64,000 nt of DNA. Origin: Mactromeris polynyma (Eukaryota; Mollusca; Bivalvia; Venerida; Mactridae). This document shows, one piece after another, positions 36,701-46,000 of the stretch (position 1 is the first letter of the stretch; every line of letters starts with the position of its first letter). The notes under the pieces were generated by a model that worked only from the letters and a program-made list of their open reading frames with translations, had not been told where the DNA came from and did not search any database. The stretch is from positions 2,810,912 through 2,874,911 of the forward strand of contig JASFXZ010000014.1 of the NCBI GenBank assembly GCA_032209605.1. Reading direction: 5' to 3'. A program made the position numbers and the translations under genes.

Positions 36701-38134
36701 GCCCTGAGATCACTATAGAAAGCTGTGGAATAGGAAGTTGTTCCGGGGGTAAAGTTAGACTTAGTCACGGATTATTTTGCTTTCTTTTTAAATATCAATT
36801 AAGGTCGTAAATGCACATTGGGTCAAACATATGCATTATCTAGAATATTCCTTTATTTTAGTACTGCCTTAAACCTAGTCGTGTATGTACTAATGTTGTT
36901 CCATCATAGTTTGGATGGTTCGATATCAATACAAAAACAAATTCTTACATTGTCAACTGGTTATCATATCCTGCTACCCGTGCTTTTGTTTCACAAGTAT
37001 GTCTCTAATTGCCTCTGACCTGTTCACATAAACAATTGACGTCACTACTCGTGATTGCAGATTTAAATGTTGTCATTGTTGTAGATGAGTTTGTCGTCAT
37101 CAATACATGTGCTCCGGTGAATATAAATATCGCCATACGGCAAAACATGGAAGTACATCAGCTATTCAGGGAAAATCCGACATAATCATACATTGTTTTA
37201 AATAACATTTGATGTATTTCATCTGCGATTGTTTTCACTCGTCTTGAATATGTTACATATGTTTCGAATTTGGTGAAGATCCCTTGCTGAGCATTTCTGA
37301 CATGAACTGCGGCTTGATATTACATTTTGTGTCATTCAGCTGGTCATTCAAACACACATTTACATGAGATTTATTCAACAGTGATCAATACGAGTTAAAC
37401 AAAAGTATTCAAAATATCTATCGTATTCGTTCAGATACTTTATGCACCAGTAAATAATTAAACTACAGTAAAAGTATCCAGGAGGTATCAGCAATTGAAC
37501 AATACATTCATATTATAACTGTAAATTGGTTTTAGGTGAATAATTGCTATTTCTTTAATATTTTACAGTTACTACCTGTCAAGTGTACAATGATGAGACA
37601 TTATACGAAGGATCGAGTACGTCCGAAAGTTATACTATGGAACCATAGAATACGAGCACCAACTGCTTTATTCATCTATATCGTTATTGAAAAACTGACG
37701 ACGCATTGAAAATTAAACATATTAAAAAGAATGTGAAATTCATATTTTGTATATTTATTTACTGACACAATTATTAATATTTCCATATATCCTAGGCATT
37801 TTATCAACTTTTAATAAACACATGCACAGCCTATTAAATTGCACCCAATTTAACAAATTTCATCAATTGATATTGAACATGATTGTTTTTGGCTTTTTCT
37901 GTTTCATATGTTTTTATTCATGTTTTTTTCTTGGATTGGTGGTCAGTTGACATAACCAGTAATCATGTTATTAAGTATCGACCAGTACTAACTTGCCCCT
38001 CCGCAAGCAGCTGCAATCTTACCAACAAGAATCAGAGTGGAGGACAAATGAGTGTAGCCAGATGTCACAGAGGGACATTACGTACCTACCCCGGAAATCG
38101 TACCTGGATCGACAACCGGGCGGTCGGCACATGA
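24548..38134 (+). CDS. Secreted PAN/apple-like and multi-kringle protein gene
   Basis: Joined exons proposed: 24548-24773, 34274-34543, 35156-35428, 35715-35975, 36479-36748, then either 37947-38134 (stop TGA) or 37569-37648 (stop TAG). Each internal junction has GT/AG ends and splits a codon after its first base (phase 1-1), the usual arrangement for shuffled kringle exons. The product starts with a signal peptide and an apple/PAN-like Cys cluster, followed by four kringles. Kringles are three-disulfide ligand-binding modules of extracellular proteins. No protease domain is present, so a binding or matrix/plasma role is likely but undefined. Linking exon 1 to the kringle exons across a 9.5-kb LINE-filled intron is inferred from strand, phase and secretion signal. 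5' and 3' flanking sequences recur at 18.4-20.3 kb, suggesting a tandem gene family. Confidence 0.75.
24774..25400. other. Intron 1, proximal part
   Basis: No exon is recognised. GACGTCATTTGG or a close variant occurs three times at 25301-25352 (CRE-like), in non-coding DNA. Confidence 0.5.
25402..25550. mobile_element. Pogo-like MITE end
   Basis: ACAGAGAAAACTCCCTAGTC + CGGACACT at 25402-25429 matches the inverted end at 32985-33013 (TGTTCGGATTAGGGAGATTTTCTGTA). AGTCCGGA-type motifs recur at 25436, 25510 and 25532. A matching right end is not clear. Confidence 0.5.
25770..26985 (+). pseudogene. L1/Tx1-like LINE fragment, RT C-terminal part, degenerate
   Basis: Pieces in several frames: FLLLCADDTVSFSYSEEGLQ (25855-25914; YADD box with Cys for Tyr), KTVVMVFKK, then FSLFESINFGIEEKIKLFDS and ASILNYGCEIWGFHKA (26149-26285), and RFRCSSHNLLIEQGRQRNID (26681-26740). 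Line for line it parallels the C-terminal half of the - strand LINE at 27.2-32.0 kb, but it is a different, more decayed copy in the opposite orientation. At least four frame changes. It lies in intron 1 of the kringle gene. Confidence 0.8.
27505..30799 (-). pseudogene. LINE ORF2: endonuclease plus reverse transcriptase, frameshifted
   Basis: The frame opens at 30799, 11 bases after the ORF1 stop, with no ATG before the endonuclease core (WNIQGLKTKL, LTETRTSK). One extra A near 30314 shifts the frame at the GDLNARTGD motif. Reading resumes with SLVDYLVTN and SDHCPI, then RT blocks NFRGITLVNI, FIDYQRAFDTVN, a second frameshift near 28770 in a TA-rich run, then GLKQGEPLSPLLFILFINDI and MILFADDIVLF. 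A third break near 28080-28040 (GELGRFPLSI, then an in-frame TAA) precedes a C-terminal part ending at 27505 with CKICTQNVVETEYHFLLCC, a Zn-knuckle-like CX2C...HX4C motif. Confidence 0.85.
30810..31949 (-). CDS. LINE ORF1: L1-ORF1p-like RNA-binding protein, 379 aa
   Basis: Intact frame with ATG at 31949 and TAG at 30812-30810. The N-terminus is basic (MPPKKTKKSKRPL), then a Gln/Asn/Met-rich low-complexity stretch (about residues 30-110), and a coiled coil (about 112-215, LERLNSMDKRLYKLDSIEQQ onward). An RRM-like block includes RDNLLFFEGN and KIERAHRLG, followed by RPVVVKF. A C-terminal domain includes FPKAIQERRKNLIPVMIKAK. This is the order of L1-type ORF1 chaperones that coat LINE RNA. The Met/Asn/Gln-rich segment is unusual and could mediate condensation. 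Confidence 0.85.
   Translation of the reverse strand: MPPKKTKKSKRPLSSPDNDIVLPEKRQANSVSSSVNSQQSNSVNGMANMSNVQPMNMANMNNMMNYQTPQGVFYTPPPQQHQQLLNPQQSPQYSSSQQGSDNFQQLILERLNSMDKRLYKLDSIEQQLTCLSNKLASIDTRVTTLEVNNRETNSRVTDVETSRAYDSQMCEDIKSKQSEFQSTLIRERESIAQMGTDIKSLKSLPEELNDLKARSMRDNLLFFEGNTFEMRRSENCASLVLDYCKDNLEIDDAHQSIKIERAHRLGYHYTEGKVRPVVVKFNHYPDKVMIKQTSMEWWKNKNDQEASSESNEESQERRNTLKIRVGEQFPKAIQERRKNLIPVMIKAKQDGKTAYISYDKLYIENRMYTVDNVSTSGYI
32287..32746 (+). pseudogene. Pogo/Tigger-type transposase remnant (CENP-B-like HTH, two exons)
   Basis: 32287-32376 encodes VELTLESRIKMIREFESTP, ending at a GTAAGT donor. After a ~200-bp intron with a TTTTTCAG acceptor, 32579-32746 encodes FRVGKSTVSDILKKRDVYKY and stops at TAA. 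Together they form the first helix-turn-helix of a CENP-B/pogo DNA-binding domain; the rest of the transposase is absent. The neighbouring 85-bp TIR unit has pogo-like ends. It lies in the first intron of the kringle gene. Confidence 0.65.
32929..33014. mobile_element. 85-bp pogo-like MITE
   Basis: Left end TAGAAATCCTCTCCAGTCCG and right end GTGTTCGGATTAGGGAGATT + TTCTGTA are inverted versions of TACAGAAAATCTCCCTAATC. TA flanks both ends. The same end occurs at 25402. Confidence 0.65.
33025..33475. other. Intron sequence, nothing seen
   Basis: AT-rich; no exon or repeat is supported. Confidence 0.5.
33480..33733 (+). repeat. Dispersed repeat family R, copy 3
   Basis: TCCATCCATTAAATCCCCCC, GTCCTCTTTGATTCTCCTAG, TTATGGTCGGACAGGCCATT, GGAGGTCTGTGTGAGGAGGT and TATGTGGCGTTCCCTGTAGC match copies 1 and 2 in order. 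It lacks the GCCAACTGTCTTGAC block. Confidence 0.85.
34274..34543 (+). CDS. Kringle exon 1 (K1)
   Basis: Acceptor CATTTAAG before 34274, donor GTAAGTG after 34543; both introns phase 1. It encodes ECYATTTTEYTGR at the start, then ICQRWDTQIPHSHSF, FPDATLADAANFCRNPNG, CHTTNP and FCDINPC: the six kringle cysteines in standard order. The usual W before CYT is F (IFCHT). The main frame is not opened by an ATG, so it is easily missed as an ORF. Confidence 0.85.
35156..35428 (+). CDS. Kringle exon 2 (K2)
   Basis: Acceptor ACATTTCAG, donor GTGAGC, both phase 1. It contains SCYHDTLKAKDYNG, ECQRWDAQSPHSHAY, YPDNTISDAENYCRDPSDSG, YTWCYTLGTD and WESCDVTSC. All six cysteines and the WCYT core are present. 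Confidence 0.9.
35715..35975 (+). CDS. Kringle exon 3 (K3)
   Basis: Acceptor CTTTTTAG, donor GTAGGT (weak), both phase 1. It contains GCYENVSIEYTGNW, KCQRWDVQTPKSHTW, FPDDALEDAGNFCRDPNGKG, LYCIVLIPD and ICDIAK. The last Cys codon is completed by the first two bases of K4. WCYT is replaced by LYCIV, so the ligand groove is probably altered. Confidence 0.85.
36196..36345 (-). repeat. Dispersed repeat family R, copy 4 (inverted, internally deleted)
   Basis: On the - strand TTGTTGCCAGCTGTCTTGAC is followed directly by TTATGTATGTGGCGTTCC and ends in TTTTCTCTC, so the middle of the family unit is missing. It lies in the intron between K3 and K4. Confidence 0.8.
36479..36748 (+). CDS. Kringle exon 4 (K4)
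   Basis: Acceptor TTTATGCAG, donor GTAAAG, both phase 1. It contains TCYDSPTVRSYMGTWSKTES, VCQRWDSLLPHSHN, TLTDAENFCRDPTGSG, LWCYTIGPE and IESCGIGSC. Canonical kringle. Confidence 0.9.
37569..37648 (+). CDS. Truncated fifth kringle exon or alternative end
   Basis: Acceptor ATTTTACAG; phase 1 like the others. It encodes TCQVYNDETLYEGSSTSESY, which lines up with the first ~20 residues of a kringle (C....Y.G..S.TESG), then MEP and TAG. The rest of the kringle is missing. It is either a decayed exon that is skipped, or a real alternative C-terminus. Confidence 0.55.
37947..38134 (+). CDS. Candidate terminal exon of the kringle gene
   Basis: A T-rich tract and GGTCAG precede 37947. Joined in phase 1 it is open for 62 codons to TGA at 38132-38134, including VLTCPSASSCNLTNKN and SVARCHRGTLRTYPGNRTW. 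AATAAA follows at 38146 and 38168. No domain is recognised. The last ~105 bases and the poly(A) region are duplicated at 18430. Confidence 0.5.
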
Positions 38135-39700
38135 TTTTGAATTGTAAATAAATATTATATCGCAAATAAAGATGAAGTACCTTACACGGTATGCTGTTGC
38201 TGCACTTATTTAGGAGAATTTATGGGTTGATGTGCATACAAAGCAGTTATTAGGGTAAAAGTGTTACTTTCGTTGTTACGATAAGTCGAAACTAATTTTG
38301 TATATATTTATATTACATATCCTGCGAGTGTATTGTCTTTTATGTTTTTTTTTAAAATGACAGGTTTATGTTTTGAGTTGAATATCCTATCACGATTGTT
38401 AGCGATTTATATCTCATTAGTCGTTATCATATAATCTGTAGGTAATGGCTTGATAATTGTTTGCATGTCATAGTTCGTTTTACTGCAGAAAAAATTGACT
38501 GTGATTTATTAAAACAAGTTTAGCAAAATATTGACTAACAAACATAGTGTACACAACAACGGTTTTCTCAACTAATTTTGATTTGACAGTATGTGAATAT
38601 ATATGTAGCCCGTGCAACAACGTACTTTTAAACAATTATATGACGCTAGTCTATGCCACGACTTTTGAATAAATGCACCTTTTCCAATTTATTGTTGTTT
38701 GTGTTTTTTTATGGTTGAAGTATCATGTTAATGTTTAAAGATACCTCCTTGCATAGAGAGATGTTTAAATCAAAGCGCTGTTAGCGCTGGTTTACAAAAG
38801 CCTTGTGCTCCTAATAGCTGGATTGACGACTTGCTTAAAGTAACATTCCCTTTTCAAAATGACGGCAATTTTGACACGGGGCTCGTCACTTTATATGACA
38901 TAGCCTCCGTTTTGAAATAAAGGGACATTACAGGTTGTTAAATATTCATCTCTGAAAAACATTCATTTTTATAAAATTGTATTATATTGTGTTACATGCA
39001 TATTGCTGGAATACCCCAAACACCAGTCCTGATTTAGCCGAACACATAACTCACGTTGGTCATGACGGCCGTTTTGAAAACAGGGGACATAAGTATAACT
39101 TTATTGGTCGCCATTCAAAATTAGAGTAACCTATCCTTCTTTCAAAAATGGTGTTCATTTAAAGAAAGAGGGACCTCTCCCATTTCAAATTGTCGCCATT
39201 TTGAAACAGGGGACATCACTCTCATCTTACTGAGATTCCATCGTGAAGAAAAAAGAAGATACTCTTGTTGATATGTGTGGCCATTTTGACAACAGGGACC
39301 ATAATTCTTACTAGCTCGGCCGCGAATCCAAATATGAGTTCCCTCTCTGCTTTTAAAAAGGCGGACATTTGCAGTAAGAATTAGTGTCAAAATTTAAGTC
39401 GTGTAGAGTTTCTTCACAGAATTACGCCCTGTTATTTTTTTAATCTCGGGCACCCATCATTTTTGTCTTTATAATGTTATATATAGTGAAACAGTGGACT
39501 TTCCATCTTCATTATTTATAATTTTATAAAGGCAGCATGCAAATACAGCAAAAGACTCAGTACAAAATACACTAATTACCAATTCAATTAACAGAGAATG
39601 AAAGTATTCATTTATAAATTACTATCAATGTTTTAAGTAAAGTCTACTTCGTAACTGTTGATTTTGCATAAAATAAATACAATCAATCAGAATTATTTTT
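38028..39700 (+). repeat. Segmental duplication block B (copy 2)
   Basis: Counterpart of 18430-19570, starting at AATCAGAGTGGAGGA and ending after AAGTCTACTTCGTAACTGTT. Similarity is interrupted at about 38835-39400 by extra DNA. Confidence 0.85.
38840..39400. repeat. Insertion made of diverged GCCATTTTGAAACAGGGGACAT repeats
   Basis: The motif (G)(A/T)CGGC(C/A)(G/A)TTTTGA.A..GGG(G)(A/C)CAT recurs at about 38863, 38905, 39065, 39193 and 39281 with 40-160 bp between copies, all in the same orientation. It is absent from the other block B copy, so it entered after the duplication. Nature unknown. Confidence 0.6.
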
Positions 39701-40021
39701 AATTACTTACAAGTCTAACACGCAGTATATCGTACACCAAATCATTTGTTTCTTATCAAGAGTTAATTATGGCCGTGAAGAACCCACAACCTTCGGATTG
39801 AGCGACCGACACTATTCTATAAAAAGTCACAATTCTTCCCTTCACGTGCACTCGATGTTAAATTAATATATTGTTCGTATAATATGCTGCATCCGGCTTT
39901 ATCACTCTACTTAGATACCTTGCAGCGCGAGCGTGCTGAACATGGATACATATAAACCCATACTTCATTATCGGACAATTGTTTAACAAAAGTCATTACA
40001 AAATACAGCTAAATAGAGGAA

Positions 40022-40556
40022 TTATGGACACTTCGGAACATGGACATTTCGGACAGGACACTTCGGACCATCTATAGGGACACATCGGACCATGATTTGG
40101 GGACATTAAGGGCCAAAGTGTAATTTAATACACGGAACAAGAACAGATTTCTATTGTATGTTGTTTCTAGTTTCTTATCATGTGTATATTTTGTGTAATA
40201 GATTGTTTACCTATATGGTCCGAAGTGTCCATAAATATAGTCCGATGTGTAAAAACAATTTACAATGTACATAGCCACTCTTAAATATAATTATATGAGA
40301 CATAAAAATATATAACACAAAATATGTATACACATGATAAGAAAATAGAAACATCATACAATAGAACGTTGTTCCTGTTCCGTGTATTAAAATACAAGTT
40401 AAGATTACAACTACATATAACTGATATAACAAGTATTCAATAAAATATGAATAATGTTGAAACAAATTGTTAACTAAAAGTATAAATCAGGATCCGAAGT
40501 GTCCCTATGGATGGTCCGAAGTGTCCCTAAATATGGTCCGAAGTATCCACACATTA
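40022..40556. mobile_element. Foldback-type element with repeated TTCGGACC(AT) ends
   Basis: Outer ends carry several copies of GGACACTTCGGACCAT: forward at 40028-40110, inverted (ATGGTCCGAAGTGTCC) at 40217-40250 and 40495-40550. Inside, 40127-40200 (TAATACACGGAACAAGAACA onward) is the complement of 40311-40392 over about 75 bp. The whole can form a long stem-loop. No ORF. Composite, repeat-built inverted ends are typical of foldback elements. Confidence 0.8.
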
Positions 40557-40559
40557 AAT

Positions 40560-41320
40560 TTAAAGCGAGCATTCGAAACAACACATTTTGAACTCGAATC
40601 TCTGCGCACAGTATGAAGTTCTATTGGAAGCAGTTTAAATTCAAAGTTACTTTGATGAGAATGTTTGTTGAGTTCGGCGATTCTACATATTTATTTAATA
40701 AGTTAAGAGAATTTCAAAGCTAAATTTTCAAGAGTGTGAAATAAATGTGATAGTTCGCTGCATTTAGCAAATTTCCTTTTTATTTTATGTCCGAAATTTG
40801 CGAAACAAAAGTGATATATATGGGTAATTCTAAATTAAACGTATATTTTGTCTATGGCTGTACTCTTGTTACGTGATACATTTAATTCACAAAACACGTT
40901 TGCAGTGGGTTGTATAATAAAGTAATGAATTAGTTATCAAGCAAGCAACATGATAAGGACTGTATTTAACGAAAAAAAGATCATTTTATAACTGAGGGCA
41001 AGATAAAAGTGCCACACCATAACAGTAAAACAAACTTTTCAAATTGAGGTGTCAGAGAAAACATGCTAACAAGTAAGATATTATCAGCATTTCATAGTTA
41101 CATTTCCAACCTATTAAACAATGCTACCCTTTTGAATCTACATCTACATGATACTCCCAACAATCAGAAATTTGATTATGACAGGAGGCACAAGTCATGT
41201 GACAGTGTTTTAAAAGAGATTTAGTCTCGTGCTGTGCAAGTTAAAAGAAAAAAGACTAGTGCAAATGTTAAAAGTTGGTAAAAACAGGACGCGGGTTTAA
41301 ATGAGTGGCCAGCCACTCAG
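40560..41320. other. Intergenic stretch, no gene seen
   Basis: AT-rich; no supported feature. Confidence 0.5.
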
Positions 41321-41329
41321 CAAAAACAC

Positions 41330-42610
41330 ATAAACTGGGGCTGGACTGTATATGGTGGGGGAGGGTGTTCCACAAACGAATTGTTCTGGGGAAAAGGGAA
41401 TTGGCATGATATTGAGTACGAGAATGCGGAATTAAGTAGTTTAGATTCCTGGTAGCGGTGAGGTGATCATGATCTATAAAGACTAGGTTATATCTGATTT
41501 TGTATAAAAGGATAATAGATGATGATAATCGGCGATATTAAGGGTCTGCCAGTTAAGATCAATTAGCATTTGAGTGACACTGCCTGTAAAGTCATAGTTA
41601 TTGCAGACATAGCGGGCCGCTGACCTATTGATCATTTCGATCTTATTTGTTAGTTTTTTTTGCCAGGGGTGCCAAATTGTTGAACAGTACTCAAGTTGTG
41701 GACAGACATAGGTGTTATAGGCCTTTATTTTTATATCTTTGTTTGAGGTTTTGACATTTCTCCTAATAAATCTGAGGGTGTAATTTGCCTTAGCTGTCAT
41801 ATTATTGATGTGGGTAGACCAATTAAGATCTTTAGAGATGGTCACCCCTAAGTCTTATATATCGGGACGACAACTGTACTTTTCTAATCTGTTGGTACGA
41901 TACCTGTTTCTACAGTGATAAATTAAAGATCTTAGTAAGGATGGGAGAAATTTCGTGGTGTAGCTCTTTAAGTATTTTTGGTGAGATTTCATCAGGGCCA
42001 CAGGCTTTATTTGACAATAACACAAGAAGTAACTTATCAACACCCTCGACCGTTATGTTAATCTTGGTCATCTTTGGTGTTGATACGGGGGAAGCAATTT
42101 GTTTAGATAGTTGTTTAAGACTGAGAGGTTGGGGTTTTGAACACGCGGACTCAAATTGCTTATTGAGGATGTTAGCCTTGTCTAAGGGGCCTGTATAAGT
42201 ATGACCCTTGTCTTTGAGGGGTGCTACATCACAGGTTTCTGTCTTATTGTGTTTCACATATTGGTAGAATTTTTTGTGGTTGGTTGACTGGGAATCGCCA
42301 TAAAAAATGACTGACTCCAGATATGACCAGTAAGCGGCTCTTATTTGTTTTTGAATCTTACACTTAAGGGCTTTAAATGATTTAGAAATGTTGGGAGAGT
42401 TTTGGTGGGCTTTTTTCATTGTTGCGTACATTTTGTGCCGTTTCCTTATTTGCCTAAGGATGGTAGGGGTTAACCAAGGGAGATCTACACGCAATTTGGT
42501 AATTTGTGTAGGGATGTGTAGGAAGCTCAAACGACGAGGTTCATCTTTGAACACATTCCATGCTGAATTGGGGTATGAGTATACGGAGAATGTCTGTCTT
42601 TCATTTTAGC
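41330..42610 (-). pseudogene. LINE (jockey/CR1-like) with the RT core deleted
   Basis: 42554-41910 on the - strand encodes the pre-RT linker (LPWLTPTILRQIRKRHKMYA, KFYQYVKHNK) and the first RT block (LSNKACGPDEISPKILKEL). After a short scrambled piece the reading resumes at 41845 with LGVTISKDLNWSTHI and continues through YNTYVCPQLEYCSTIWHPW to 41483. Everything between, including the YADD catalytic motif, is missing. Non-functional internal-deletion copy. Confidence 0.85.
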
Positions 42611-43057
42611 AAACAGTGAGTTACAATTTTACTTCGCCACGTGACTTCGCTTATAGAACTCTACAATTCATCGTAAAGCACATGATATATTTTTCATATT
42701 CTCTATTTGAATTTAACCTGTCCACTCAGTTTATATTGACCACATTATGCATGCTACCGGATGAGACCGGGACCGGAATATAGCATATCCCAGGGAAGCA
42801 TGAACGACAACTCTGGATTGAGATTTAGAGTTACCAGTCTAAATTCAAACAGGAAGCCGGAAATGAACACCTGAGAAAAATAATAAACACCTGATTAAAA
42901 TTTTGTGGTATTTCTTTCGATTTTGGATGTAAATAATGCCGTAAGCTTGTGTATATATGGTTAACTGACAATACTGAATAGATTAGCTGTTTGATTTATT
43001 GAATATTTTGGCTTTCCACGTATTTACCTGTAATACAGGTGTTCAGAAATTAGCAAA
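42611..43057. other. 5' flank of the four-helix gene
   Basis: No TATA box or CCAAT box stands out. Transcription start is not located. Confidence 0.4.
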
Positions 43058-46000
43058 ATGGATGGCTATAAATGCATGCAGTTTGTTAAGACCATTCTGA
43101 TAGGATTGACAACATTGATAGCGGGTGGGGCATTCTTTGCTCCCTTCTGGTTCAAATTTATTGTAGAGGTATGTATTTTTCATGTATAATATATATATGC
43201 ATGTACTGTAATGTATTTAAAGTGAAGACAATATATTTGGCTATCAGCAGTGTTTAGTCGAGCTAAAGGATTCAGGGTCATCTCGGCCCACTTACAGTTT
43301 CGGTCCGGTCCGACTCGGCCCAGTTTTGAAGTGCAAAGAATAGGCAAAGTTGTTCACATTATTGATGCGATATATATGAACTCTAAGTGTTGATTTTTTA
43401 AACATTGATCGTTAATATTTAAGTTAAATGTAAGTTGAAGATTCGCGGTACAGTGGAAATTTCTCAGTGAAATGTATATTGGTATCTGTTATAATAAAGT
43501 AGACCATACGAAAAAGTTTAATATTTATTTCATAAATTTCACGGATACATTGTGAGAAATTCTCACAAATCACAAAATTCCGTAAACACTCACAGTAATA
43601 TTACACAAGTAGAATAAATGTAACAAATAATAAGCACATACACAGATAATACATCACAATAGCACAGTATAATTGGAATATCTTCGCCTTTTCATTGCTA
43701 TTAAAAAGACGACTTCTATCACATTCTTTAATATGCTGAATTGCACTTCAAAAGTGGGTCGGACCGGGCCAAGATGACCCTTTACCGAGCTAAAGTGGTG
43801 GTAACCGGTCAACTCGTACCTTTGTCAATTTGTACCTGTTTTGGTCAACTCGTACCTTTCCATTTTTTTACTCTTATATAACTTTAATCTGTATACTAAT
43901 GCATATGTTTTAGTGCTTTTTTCAGATATCATTTAGGTACGAGTTGACCAACAGGCGTTATAAACTTATATCATATATGCCGTCTATTAAGTAATGATTA
44001 ACGTTACTGTGAAAGTTTGACATGTTGACACTGGTCACACTGACTCGTATTATTTCAACTGATGTGACAATACCTGTCAACCTTTTTTCTGATGCTTTAT
44101 AAATGGACATTTTATAATTTATGCTACAAATATGTTAGGTGTTGTAAATTTACTGACAAATTTACCAATTTTTTTTTACCAGCAAACAAATGGCTAAGAA
44201 TTATGGCATATCTTTGTTCGTTGCAGATCCAGGTTTCTACGGATGTGTCTGTTCCAGTGAGCATCAATATGGGATTGTTTTACATGGATCAAGGAACCAA
44301 CATAGATATGGTGGATCTTGTGTTCTTGGACAAGGCCACAAATGCTATAACGTTCCCACGTAGGTTGAGCCACGAGGCTTTTTTATCGAACTTCTCACAG
44401 TAGTTATCACCCTTAGTGGTATATTAATCATTGACTTCACGAATGCCATGTGATGATGGATATTTAAATAAACAACCGTTACACCTTGAAAACCACACAA
44501 GATTGTCACGAGTTCGCTCCCTTTATCACTCTGGAGTTCTCTCCCTTTATCACACTGGAGTTCTCTCCCTTTATCCCTCAGGAATTATTTCCCTTTATCC
44601 CTCAGGAGTTCTCTCCCTTTATCCCTCTGGAGTTCTCTCCCTTTATCCCTCTGGAGTTCTCTCCCTTTATCACTCTAGAGTTCTCTCCCTTTATCACTCT
44701 GGAGTTCTCTCCCTTTATCCCTTCAGTAGTATATAGATATATATATGGTTCTATATTATTTAACTTATACTTCAGAAGGCTCATGGAATAAAAGGAGAAT
44801 TTATACAAGATTATAGTAAGCTTTACATTTTACATCGCCTTGCGCAACTCGGTGAGGACTCCCTACGTTTCAAGGTCAAGGAGTCCCCTAATTTAGGACC
44901 CCTATTTGCTGAATGCTAATGGCTAAATGAGAATGCTGAGTTTAAACTCATGAAATGCATATATTGTCTTCATTTTCAGCAATGTTCCGTGTCGCACAAA
45001 TCTTCTATGGACTAGGGGTTACAGGGATGTTCGTATGTTTCATCGCATCGCTGATCTACACTATCAGGAAGTACAAAACGGCGACTGGAGAAATGTGTCT
45101 CGCTGGTGGAATGCTACCCTCAGGTGATGATCTGTTTCTCAGCCTATTGACTATCATACTTAGAAATTATATCATGTCTTTGTATTTGCGTTTATTTATC
45201 GTCGCATCCGGAAGAATGTTAGTCATATAAGAGCATTTTATGTTCTCAACAATTCAGTAAATTCTTTGTTTTATGGTCATATTGGTATAGCAATTAAATT
45301 AATACAAAATTCATGGTATTCTTACAATTAATACATATTGGTAAAAATTGATATAAATTACTCTATTATAGTCTATACATGTAAAATACGTGATGACTCT
45401 GTTATAGTATATATATGTAAAATACGTGATGACTCTGTTATACTATAGTATATACATGTAAAATACGTGATGACTCTGTTATAGTCTATATATATGTAAA
45501 ATACGTGATGACTCTATTATAGTCTATATATATGTAAAATACGTGATGACTCTATTATAGTCTATATATATGTAAAATACGAGATGACTCTGTTATAGTC
45601 TATATATGTAAGATACGTGATGACTCTATTATAGTCTATATAATTATGTAAAATATGTGATGACTCTATTATAGTCTATACATGTAAAATACGTGATGAC
45701 TCTGTTATAGTATATATATATGTAAAATACGTGATGACTCTATTATAGTCTATATATGTAAAATATGTGATGACTCTATTATAGTTATACATGTAAAATA
45801 CGTGATGACTCTGTTATAGTCTATACATGTAAAATACGTGATGACTCTGTTATAGTCTATATATGTAAAATACGTGATGACTATTATAGTCTATATATGT
45901 AAAATACGTGATGACTCTGTTATAGTCTATATATGTAAAATACGTGATGACTCTGTTATAGTCTATATATGTAAAATACGTGATGACTCGATTATAGTCT

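Noticed and set aside
44431..44808. Proteins with SLYPSGVL-type repeats on both strands
   Set aside because: 24-bp minisatellite within an intron.
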